From the NCBI GenBank assembly GCA_018673255.1, contig JABHDC010000089.1:1-38229 (forward strand): a DNA stretch of 38,229 nt, written 5' to 3'. The DNA comes from Gemmatimonadota bacterium. Lineage in GTDB: Bacteria; Latescibacterota; UBA2968; UBA8231. This document shows, one piece after another, positions 16,115 through 23,528 of this stretch (the stretch's first letter is position 1; each line of letters begins with the position of its first letter). A program made the translations under genes and the position numbers. The notes beneath the pieces were generated by a model. It searched no databases and was not told where the DNA came from. It saw only the letters and a program-made list of their open reading frames with translations.

Positions 16115-17683
16115 ATGGTGACGATGTCACGAGTGGGCCGGCTGGTCGCGCGGTATCTGGCCGTGTGGCATCTGGCGTGCGCTGTCGCGACGGGGGCGCA
16201 ACTGCTGTCACCGGGTGATCTCGCCAGACCCCACGCGGACCTGGAAGGTCTGACGAACTGCACCAAGTGCCACGCGGCCGGTAAACAGGTGCCCCAGGAG
16301 CGTTGCCTGGCGTGTCATGAAGGGCTGGCTACGCGTCTGAAGGAAGGCGCCGGTTACCACGCACAGGTCCTCGGTGACTGCGTCGACTGCCACAGCGACC
16401 ATCGGGGTCTCGACTACGAGATGATCCGCTGGGACTCTCTGAGCTTCGATCATGATTCGACCGGCTACCGTTTGGAGAACAAACATGCCGAACTGGCGTG
16501 CGCGAAATGCCACACGAAGCCCAGGACCTATCTCGGACTGAAGTCAGACTGCCTGTCCTGTCACACGGATGAACACCGTGCCCAGTTCAGCGAAGATTGT
16601 CTCACGTGTCACAGTATGGAGAGCTGGAAGCCGGCCACCGGTTTCGCCCACGACAAGGCCCGCTACGCTCTCGAAGGGCGTCACGCGCAGGTCGCGTGTG
16701 AAAGCTGCCACGTCGGCGAAGCTGACGACACGGATGCCACGTTCAAACGCTACCGACCTGTGGCATTTGCGGCCTGTGTCGACTGTCACAGCGACGAACA
16801 CGATGGGCAGTTTGATCCGCCAACATGCACGGCCTGCCATGACCTGAATGGTTTCAAGCCCACGCGATTCGACCACGACGACAGCCGCTTCGCACTTGTG
16901 GGAAAGCACCGGACTGTGACCTGCAGTGCCTGCCATCAACCCCTGGTCGAGGCTGATGGCGACACGAGTGTCACCTATCGCCCCCTGCCCTTCTCCCGTT
17001 GTGCCGACTGCCACGCCGATGTGCACGAAGGGCAGTTCAAGGAAGACTGCGTCGCCTGCCACAGCGAAACCGGCTGGCAGAAGTCACCCATCGACCACGA
17101 GGAGACACGCTACCCACTGCGTGGCAAACACAGGTTGGTGGCCTGCGACAACTGTCACGGCCCCAGCCCCGGTGCAGCGGCGGGCGCTGTCGCCCTGTTT
17201 CGCGGGCTTCCCTTCGCCAAGTGTGGAGATTGTCATACCGATACCCACGCCGGGCAGTTTGCGCAGGACTGTGCCGACTGCCATCGCGTGACGGGTTGGC
17301 CCATCGAGAGTTTCGATCACGGGAGAACACGGTATGTCCTGAGTGGGAAACACGTTACCGTCACCTGTGAGAGTTGCCATCGCCTGGAACAGGTGTCTCA
17401 GGCGGCGCCCATTCGCCGCTGGCGTGATTTCCCCTTCGCCGCATGCAATGACTGTCATCCTGATGGGCACGCCGCCCAGTTCAGTTCCGACTGTGTTGTC
17501 TGTCACAGCCTGGAGGGGTTCAGACCCTCGATCTTTGGACATGAGCAGGCACAGTTCGGTCTCGATGGCGCACACGTACGGGTGCCCTGTGTCGAGTGTC
17601 ACAAGGCTTTCCAGGCGGTCGATGGCGTAGAACACATCCGTTACCGCCCCCTGTCTGGCGACTGTGCTTCCTGCCATGGCTAA
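16115..17683 (+). CDS. Periplasmic 20-heme cytochrome c
   Basis: I count 20 CxxCH heme-attachment motifs in about 522 residues. They are arranged in recurring modules of roughly 80 residues: a FDHD-x-T-x-Y-x-L-x-GKH segment, a VxCxxCH, a CxDCHxDxHxGQF pair and a DCxxCHxxxGW segment. This is a cytochrome c3/c7-like chain able to make a long heme wire. The N-terminus (MSRVGRLVARYLAVWHLACAV) is a Sec signal peptide with no lipobox, so the mature protein should be periplasmic. Start 16115 is uncertain by three codons (ATG also at 16124). It begins 17 bases after the oxidoreductase and overlaps the next frame at its end. It probably bridges the inner-membrane module to the outer membrane. Confidence 0.9.
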   Translation: MVTMSRVGRLVARYLAVWHLACAVATGAQLLSPGDLARPHADLEGLTNCTKCHAAGKQVPQERCLACHEGLATRLKEGAGYHAQVLGDCVDCHSDHRGLDYEMIRWDSLSFDHDSTGYRLENKHAELACAKCHTKPRTYLGLKSDCLSCHTDEHRAQFSEDCLTCHSMESWKPATGFAHDKARYALEGRHAQVACESCHVGEADDTDATFKRYRPVAFAACVDCHSDEHDGQFDPPTCTACHDLNGFKPTRFDHDDSRFALVGKHRTVTCSACHQPLVEADGDTSVTYRPLPFSRCADCHADVHEGQFKEDCVACHSETGWQKSPIDHEETRYPLRGKHRLVACDNCHGPSPGAAAGAVALFRGLPFAKCGDCHTDTHAGQFAQDCADCHRVTGWPIESFDHGRTRYVLSGKHVTVTCESCHRLEQVSQAAPIRRWRDFPFAACNDCHPDGHAAQFSSDCVVCHSLEGFRPSIFGHEQAQFGLDGAHVRVPCVECHKAFQAVDGVEHIRYRPLSGDCASCHG

Positions 17684-17690
17684 GGCGCAC

Positions 17691-18449
17691 ATGACGCGGA
17701 TCCTGACCTTTCTGCTGGCCCTGATTCTCCAACTGGCATGGGTGACGGCTGTCCTGGCGGCACCACCCCGGTCGCCTCACGGTGAACTGGAACAGGCCTG
17801 CACGCAGTGTCACACGACCAGCAGCTGGCAGGAGATCCATTTCGATCACGAGAGGACATCATTTTCGCTCGAAGGGCAACACGCGAAGGCGACCTGTATC
17901 GCCTGCCACCGTCTCGATGATTTCAGCAGTGCTGGCAACGATTGTCTCACCTGTCACACGGATGGTCATGAAGGAGCGCTGGAATCGGATTGTGCGGTCT
18001 GCCATGATCCTGCCGACTGGACAGCGGCTGGCTTCGATCACGAGATGACGACCTTCCCGCTGTGGGGTGCCCATGGCGCCACAGCGTGTGTCCAATGCCA
18101 TGCCAACGAAGTGACCTGGCAATTCAACGTCGCGCCGGAGACGTGCTACGATTGCCATCGAGCCGAATTCGGGCAGGCCTCGGTGACGGTCCATCTCACG
18201 GCCGGTCCCGACTGCGAATCGTGTCATACGCTGGATCGCTGGCAGGGAGGGCACGATCCCATGTGGTTCGAGGTTCGCGGTGGCAAACACGAGGCCGACT
18301 GCAGTCGTTGCCACAAACGGGCACCTGACTATCTGTCCTACACCTGCGCTGACTGCCACAAGTTCGAGCTGGATGTCGAGGAACACGTCGGTCTGGATGC
18401 CGACGATGCACGGTGTCTCGACTGTCATGCTGGCGGCTTCGATGACTGA
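17691..18449 (+). CDS. Periplasmic 10-heme cytochrome c
   Basis: This 252-residue protein has a signal peptide (MTRILTFLLALILQLAWVTA, cleavage near VLAAPP) and ten CxxCH motifs in about 220 mature residues, a density comparable to MtrA-type decaheme cytochromes. Histidines in FDHERTSF and GQHAKATC give likely distal ligands. The ATG at 17691 has AAGG five bases upstream; in-frame ATGs at 17664 and 17676 overlap the previous gene. It directly precedes the outer-membrane barrel gene, whose ATG overlaps its stop. By analogy with porin-cytochrome conduits, a decaheme protein next to a barrel is the candidate for the subunit inserted into the barrel. That analogy is inference; no close sequence match to MtrA is claimed. 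Confidence 0.88.
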   Translation: MTRILTFLLALILQLAWVTAVLAAPPRSPHGELEQACTQCHTTSSWQEIHFDHERTSFSLEGQHAKATCIACHRLDDFSSAGNDCLTCHTDGHEGALESDCAVCHDPADWTAAGFDHEMTTFPLWGAHGATACVQCHANEVTWQFNVAPETCYDCHRAEFGQASVTVHLTAGPDCESCHTLDRWQGGHDPMWFEVRGGKHEADCSRCHKRAPDYLSYTCADCHKFELDVEEHVGLDADDARCLDCHAGGFDD

Positions 18450-19683
18450 TCGGCTCATGCGACGATGGCTGATTCTGCTGCTGATCGCGGCGGTGCCGCA
18501 GGGGGTCTGTGCCGCTGTGGATGGCCGCGTCTCCTTTGGCTGGCGCTGGCTCAGTGATGCCAGCAGTCTCGGCACAGATTCACAGACGGCGACCACACGA
18601 CTGAGACTGCACAGCCAGGAGTGGGGAAGGCAGCGCCTGCGATTGCAGCTCGAAGTCGACGACTACAGGGCATTGGATACGCGGCATGCCCGGGACGAGT
18701 CCGGTGCACTCTACACGGCCTACGACGATCGCCTTCGCCTGCGTCGTGTCGGTCTGGATGTGGATGTGGCCGGTGGGCGACTGCAGTTGGGGCGTCATCG
18801 GCCGCAGATGCGCGTCATCGGTGCGGGAGATACGGATGGAGCCAGCTGGTCGGGGTCACGTGGCAATCTGCGCGCTGCCGTGGCTGGCGGCCGGCGTGTG
18901 GCTTTCTGGAGATCTGACACGGGCCCCGGGAGTGGTCCCGCTCAATGGGGTGGTGAACTCGCCTGGACGGCAGCGCCCTCTGCTCAGCTGGCTATGGGCA
19001 GCTGGCACGATGAAGCCATCGACGGGACCAGTCGCTGGCGACTCGGTGCCAATGGTCGCTTCCAGATGCCGGGAGAGATCGAGCTGACCGCGCATGCTGA
19101 GACCGAGCCTGGTGAGAAGCGATTCCTGTGGCGCATCCACAGCGGCTGGCGGGGGGGAGGCTGGCGTCTTCGGGCCGACATCGGCGGTCAACGACTGTCG
19201 TTGTTTCCCGTCGCCGATCGCGCCGATTCCTTGCACTACGGTGGCCGCACCAGGAGCCTGGGTCTGATGGCCGCTCGTCGATGGGGCAGGAATGTCGACG
19301 TGAGCCTGCGCCTGCGCTCACGTTACGGCGAACGCAGACAACGCTCAGAAATGGTCACTGTGCGCTGGTCCAGACTATGGCGAGGCACGGCCCTGCGATT
19401 CCAGTTGGCCGACAGTTGGAGTCGCTGGCGTCAGATGGAGCGTGCGGACCTGGTGTTGAGCAATCGCCTGGGCAGACGCTGGCACGTGAGTGCCGGCGTC
19501 AACGCCACGGCCTTCCAATGGCGTAACTCCCGTGAGCCCGAGTGGGGAACGCGTTTCCGGCCCCACCTGGGTCTACGGGGTCGATTCGGCAGTTGGGAGG
19601 CGCGACTGCGAGTGTCAGAGCAGGTCGATGAATTCACTCATCTGCGCACGCAGGTCTATGCGGGGATCAGCAGCCAGCTTTGA
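18442..19683 (+). CDS. Outer-membrane beta-barrel of a porin-cytochrome conduit
   Basis: This 413-residue protein has a signal peptide (RRWLILLLIAAVPQGVCAA) followed by a run of alternating amphipathic strands rich in Trp, Arg and Gly (RLRLHSQEWGRQRLRLQLEVDD; DVSLRLRSRYGERR), diagnostic of a beta barrel. There is no CxxCH. It ends SSQL rather than the usual terminal aromatic residue. MtrB/PioB barrels are typically 650-850 residues, so at about 390 mature residues this is a clearly shorter barrel. Its place between the 10-heme cytochrome (8-base overlap) and the 18-heme lipoprotein (4-base overlap) is what points to a conduit sheath. On sequence alone it could be any porin. Confidence 0.72.
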   Translation: MTDRLMRRWLILLLIAAVPQGVCAAVDGRVSFGWRWLSDASSLGTDSQTATTRLRLHSQEWGRQRLRLQLEVDDYRALDTRHARDESGALYTAYDDRLRLRRVGLDVDVAGGRLQLGRHRPQMRVIGAGDTDGASWSGSRGNLRAAVAGGRRVAFWRSDTGPGSGPAQWGGELAWTAAPSAQLAMGSWHDEAIDGTSRWRLGANGRFQMPGEIELTAHAETEPGEKRFLWRIHSGWRGGGWRLRADIGGQRLSLFPVADRADSLHYGGRTRSLGLMAARRWGRNVDVSLRLRSRYGERRQRSEMVTVRWSRLWRGTALRFQLADSWSRWRQMERADLVLSNRLGRRWHVSAGVNATAFQWRNSREPEWGTRFRPHLGLRGRFGSWEARLRVSEQVDEFTHLRTQVYAGISSQL

Positions 19684-21107
19684 GAACGATCAGGCACATC
19701 CGAGTCCTCCTGGGGGCCGCGCTTCTGGTGGCGGGTATCGTGACCGGCTGTCAGGATACTTCACCGAATCCGGCCACGTGGACGGTGGGTGAACTGCACG
19801 TGGATGTGGGACTGGCGGGGGGGCATCAATCTCTGGATTGCGCCGGATGTCACGGCGAAGGATCGCTCAAACCCGCGCTCGCAGCGTGTGAAGACTGCCA
19901 TCTCGAATCGTACGAGCAGGTGACCGATCCGAATCATGTTGAGCGCGGGTTTCCCACGCAATGCGCAGAGTGTCACACCTCTATGGCCTGGCGTCCGGCA
20001 CGCTTCGACCATGAGGCCTTCGGATTTGTCCTGCTCGGAGCCCACGCAGATCTGGTGTGTGCCGCCTGTCATCCCGCCGGGCAGGCATATTCGGGCCTGC
20101 CCACCGACTGCTTCGGCTGTCATGAGGCAGACTTCGATGACGCTGCTGACCCCGATCATGAGGCGCTGCAGCTGTCGCATGAATGCACCGACTGTCACGA
20201 CACAGGTGCCTGGTCACCGGCGACCTTCGACCACGACCTGACGGACTTCGTTCTCACGGGTGCCCACGTCGAAACCGTATGCAGTGCCTGTCACACCCCG
20301 GAGGTGCTGGCCGAGGCCCCCACCGACTGCTACGCCTGTCATGAGGCGGACTTCGATGACGCCGAGCCCGATCACGGGGCGCTGGAGCTGTCTCATGAGT
20401 GCACGGACTGTCACGACACGCGGGATTGGTTACCGGCGACCTTCGACCACGACCTGACGGACTTCGCCCTCACCGGTGCCCACGTCGAAACCGAATGCAG
20501 TGCCTGCCACACGCCGGAAGTCCTGGCCGAAGCCCCCACGGATTGCTTCGGCTGCCATGAAGCGGACTTCGATGACGCTGCTGATCCCGACCATGTGGCG
20601 CTGCAGCTGTCGCATGAATGCACCGACTGTCACGACACGCGGGACTGGTCACCGGCCACCTTCAACCACGACCTGACGACATTCGCCCTTCGCGGGGCGC
20701 ACGTCGAGGTGACATGCGTCACCTGCCACGCTGAAGGTTTCTCGGGAACAGCCACGGACTGTATCGCCTGCCATGCGGAGGATGAACCGCGTGATCACTT
20801 TGGCCCGGACTGCTCAGCCTGTCACACCGATGCTGCCTGGGAGCCATCGACCTTCGACCATGAACCAAGCTTCCCTCTGCAGCGGGGAAACCACCGGGAC
20901 TATCGAAACGATTGCGCCGCCTGTCATACCGATCTTGCTGACTACGAGGTCTTCACCTGCACCAACTGTCATGATGGTGAACACGAGCGCCGAGAGACCG
21001 ACGACGATCACGATGACGTAAGCGACTACCGCTACGACTCCATCGCCTGTTACGATTGCCATCCTCGTGGAGATGAAGATGACGCAGAGGATGGCGACGA
21101 TGATTGA
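19680..21107 (+). CDS. 18-heme cytochrome c lipoprotein
   Basis: This 475-residue protein has 18 CxxCH motifs and a lipoprotein signal peptide: basic MRTIRHIR, hydrophobic core, then the lipobox IVTGC with Cys at about residue 24. It is therefore lipid-anchored, and as last gene of the conduit operon it is the likely surface electron-exit protein. Residues about 142-360 are three near-copies of a roughly 72-residue, three-heme module. The C-terminal 40 residues are very acidic (DDDHDD, DEDDAEDGDDD) around the last heme site, perhaps binding cations or mineral surfaces. The start is TTG within TTGA, overlapping the barrel stop, with no Shine-Dalgarno; coupling is likely. Surface exposure is inferred; a periplasm-facing orientation is not excluded. 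Confidence 0.88.
   Translation: MRTIRHIRVLLGAALLVAGIVTGCQDTSPNPATWTVGELHVDVGLAGGHQSLDCAGCHGEGSLKPALAACEDCHLESYEQVTDPNHVERGFPTQCAECHTSMAWRPARFDHEAFGFVLLGAHADLVCAACHPAGQAYSGLPTDCFGCHEADFDDAADPDHEALQLSHECTDCHDTGAWSPATFDHDLTDFVLTGAHVETVCSACHTPEVLAEAPTDCYACHEADFDDAEPDHGALELSHECTDCHDTRDWLPATFDHDLTDFALTGAHVETECSACHTPEVLAEAPTDCFGCHEADFDDAADPDHVALQLSHECTDCHDTRDWSPATFNHDLTTFALRGAHVEVTCVTCHAEGFSGTATDCIACHAEDEPRDHFGPDCSACHTDAAWEPSTFDHEPSFPLQRGNHRDYRNDCAACHTDLADYEVFTCTNCHDGEHERRETDDDHDDVSDYRYDSIACYDCHPRGDEDDAEDGDDD
20103..20753 (+). repeat. Three tandem units (219, 216 and about 216 bp) inside the 18-heme gene
   Basis: Units begin at 20103, 20322 and 20538, each coding for TDC-x-x-CHEADFDDA through an SHECTDCHDT segment to a GAHVE-x-x-C-x-x-CH segment. 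Units one and three are almost identical at DNA level across the stretch coding FDDAADPDH to CHD. Units one and two agree closely from FDHDLTDF to LAEAPTDC. Unit three diverges in its last third. Such similarity implies recent duplication, or homogenisation by recombination. Confidence 0.85.
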
Positions 21108-21260
21108 CCGCGTGGGGACGGGCGGATCGTCGACAACCTGAATTCCGTCAGTCTCCGCGTGACAGTTGCATCGCCCGAGCCCACACGGCCACCTATGTGA
21201 GCTCTTGACCGCCGCCGCGTTTTTCGGCCTGCTATCAGGTAGACCCGGGAGGCGAAGGCT

Positions 21261-22094
21261 ATGATCGAAATACCCGAAGCGATCTCGCTGGCGACACAAC
21301 TTCAGGACACCGTGAAGGGACGACGGGTGGCTCGCGTCGTCGCCAACCATTCACCGCACAAGTGGGCCTGGTTCCACGGTGACCCGCAGACCTACGACAC
21401 GAGACTCTCCGGCCGAAAGGTGGGCAAGGTCTCGTCACATGGCGGGTTCGTTGAACTGGATCTGGGCCCCCATCTGCTCGTCTACGGCGAGGGGGTCTCG
21501 ATACGATTCCACGAGGACGACTCCACCTTGCCGAAGAAGCATCAGCTTCTGGTGAGTTTCGACGATGGCACCAGCCTCTCTTCCACCGTTTCGATGTATG
21601 GTGGTCTGTGGTGCTGGGAGGCGAAGAAGGTCGACAGTCCCTACTACCATCAGTCGCTGGAGAAACCCTCGCCCCTCAGTGATGCTTTCGATGAGGCCTA
21701 CTTCGCCGGCATGGCCGCCGAAGAGGATGTGCAGGGGAAGAGTGTCAAAGCTCTGCTGGCCACCAAGCAGCGGGTACCCGGACTGGGCAATGGGGTATTG
21801 CAGGATATCCTGTATGCCGCCGCGCTCCATCCCCGACGGCTTGTCGCGACGCTCAAGGCAGCAGAGCGCAAGAAGCTTCATCGGGCGACTCGACGCGTCC
21901 TGGCTGACATGAGCAAGCGAGGAGGCCGCAACACGGAGAAGGACCTCTTCGGCAGACCAGGTGGTTACGCGACGAAGCTCTCACGATTCACGGTGGGCGA
22001 ACCCTGCGGCAAGTGTGGTACAGCCATCCAGAAGCAGAATTATCTCGGCGGTAGTGTCTACATCTGCGAGACCTGTCAGCCTCTGGCTAGCTAG
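21261..22094 (+). CDS. Fpg/Nei-family DNA glycosylase-like protein lacking Pro1
   Basis: This 277-residue protein has the three-part Fpg/Nei layout. The N-terminal beta-sandwich opens MIEIPEAISLATQL. The helical H2TH region carries QRVPGLGNGVLQDILYAAALHPRR. A C-terminal zinc finger is formed by CGKCGT and CETCQ. Canonical enzymes start MPELPE, with the proline as Schiff-base nucleophile. Here residue 2 is Ile, the usual Lys57 region reads SHGGFVEL without lysine, and the zinc-finger arginine (GRSTFYC in Fpg) reads GGSVYIC. DNA binding is likely; glycosylase chemistry, if any, must differ. I recall similar MIEIPE proteins annotated as endonuclease VIII in other phyla. The ATG at 21261 has GGGAGG upstream. 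No operon partner. Confidence 0.85.
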   Translation: MIEIPEAISLATQLQDTVKGRRVARVVANHSPHKWAWFHGDPQTYDTRLSGRKVGKVSSHGGFVELDLGPHLLVYGEGVSIRFHEDDSTLPKKHQLLVSFDDGTSLSSTVSMYGGLWCWEAKKVDSPYYHQSLEKPSPLSDAFDEAYFAGMAAEEDVQGKSVKALLATKQRVPGLGNGVLQDILYAAALHPRRLVATLKAAERKKLHRATRRVLADMSKRGGRNTEKDLFGRPGGYATKLSRFTVGEPCGKCGTAIQKQNYLGGSVYICETCQPLAS

Positions 22095-22151
22095 TGCCCC
22101 TTAAGGAATCGCCCTTGCATGCCGTCCGCGAGGGCAGCCGGTCGGCAGCGT

Positions 22152-23528
22152 CTACGCGTCGCGCATGAGCGCATCGATCATCGATAGCGTTTCCTCTACC
22201 AGCTCTGCACCCGCTTCGGGCCCAGCAGCTGAGACGGCCGGCATGGCACCGTAGCCACCAGCTGCAACAGCACGCGGTGAAGGCAGATAGAAACCCCGTC
22301 CCGCCAGTTGCACGAGCATGGTCTGCGCGGCGCAGCTGCGTGCCTTGATCTGCAGGCCGTAGTCGAGGAACAATTCGAAAGGATTGGTGGCCATGACGAA
22401 GTCGCCAATCCGGATGCCGTGGACCTCGACCGGCACCAATTCGGCCTCTCGTATTCCATCGAAGATCTCGACGACGGCCTTCTGCCGTTTGGGCCACCAG
22501 GTTTCGGTGTCGCCCTGGGCCACGGCCTCTTCATAGAGGGACTCGGCCTGGTCTCTCTCAGCCTGCGATATCGACCGGGGAGCCAGTTTGAGGTGGCGAG
22601 TGTGGTGGGTGAGTGAGCAGGGCCGGTCGGCATCCGGTGGCGTGCAGGCCAGGGCTCGTTCCACCGCCTCGCCCACGCGGCGACCGATTTCCTCACGCTC
22701 ACTGACACCGCGCCGCTGGCGCATCTCCTCTTCCTGTTCACCATACAGCAGGAAATGGGGAGACTGATCGCCAGCATTGCCACACAATCCGAGAACACTC
22801 AGCTCGTTGCCCGAATCGGCATGCTGGCCGCCCAATCGCTTCCTCAGTTCGACGCGTACCTCGTGCCAGTAATCGGCGGAGAATTGCGTCAGATGTTCGG
22901 TCACCTGCGATGGACAGGGGATCACGATGGCCACACCGGCAAGGGTGCCATCCGGATTCCACGCAAACATGAGATCGATACTGTGATCCTCGTAGCCACC
23001 GATGTGGGCGAAATCATCGCGCCGGGTCTTGCCATACATCTGCCCATTCCCGTCCGCATAGACGGCATACCGATTGTGGCCGACGACGGCGTGCTCGAAG
23101 GCACGAGCCACGATGCGGGGTGTGCGGGCCTCCCATGCTGCCTCGATCGCTTCGGTGATCTGATCTGTGAGCCACGCCTCGCTCTCCATGGGGGTCATCA
23201 CATCGCCACCGGGATACTCGTAGGAACCGTCCTCGTGGACGAGGGATGTGTGCGTGTGTGTGGCTGTGAGGATGACGGCGGCGCCATCGATGGGCAGAGA
23301 GGATGCATCGATCCGCCCACGGACATGCTCGATCAGACCCTGCGACGGGGTGGTGATGTCACAGGAGACCAGCACCGTCGCTTCAGAGTTGTCCTCATTT
23401 GTCATGGCCCAGGCGGTCACCGTGATCGGATCCAGCGCCTCGTGGCCGATACGACGACCCTTCTGGCCCTGAATCATCGCCGGGCGAGAAGGGGTGATGT
23501 CGCGCGTGGCGAATCCAAGTTGTAGCAT
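22152..23528 (-). CDS. Neutral/alkaline ceramidase-like hydrolase
   Basis: This 458-residue protein resembles the N-terminal domain of neutral/alkaline non-lysosomal ceramidases. It has the opening GFATRDITPSRP, the metal-site-like ATHTHTSLVHEDGSYE (about residue 90), PCPSQVTEHLTQFSADYWHE (about 195) and GLCGNAGDQSP (about 250). True ceramidases bind zinc through such histidines, but they are secreted and longer. This one has no signal peptide, so the substrate is more likely a small amide or ester than membrane ceramide. ATG 23528 shares one base with the aminotransferase stop (TGATG), which fixes the start and indicates co-translation; a longer frame to 23732 is a shadow. The pair may modify an amino sugar or amide. 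Confidence 0.72.
   Translation of the reverse strand: MLQLGFATRDITPSRPAMIQGQKGRRIGHEALDPITVTAWAMTNEDNSEATVLVSCDITTPSQGLIEHVRGRIDASSLPIDGAAVILTATHTHTSLVHEDGSYEYPGGDVMTPMESEAWLTDQITEAIEAAWEARTPRIVARAFEHAVVGHNRYAVYADGNGQMYGKTRRDDFAHIGGYEDHSIDLMFAWNPDGTLAGVAIVIPCPSQVTEHLTQFSADYWHEVRVELRKRLGGQHADSGNELSVLGLCGNAGDQSPHFLLYGEQEEEMRQRRGVSEREEIGRRVGEAVERALACTPPDADRPCSLTHHTRHLKLAPRSISQAERDQAESLYEEAVAQGDTETWWPKRQKAVVEIFDGIREAELVPVEVHGIRIGDFVMATNPFELFLDYGLQIKARSCAAQTMLVQLAGRGFYLPSPRAVAAGGYGAMPAVSAAGPEAGAELVEETLSMIDALMRDA

Noticed and set aside
19844..21070. Regularly spaced repeats that could look like an array
   Set aside because: They are coding repeats of CxxCH heme sites in one long frame, with no conserved non-coding repeat or unique spacers.
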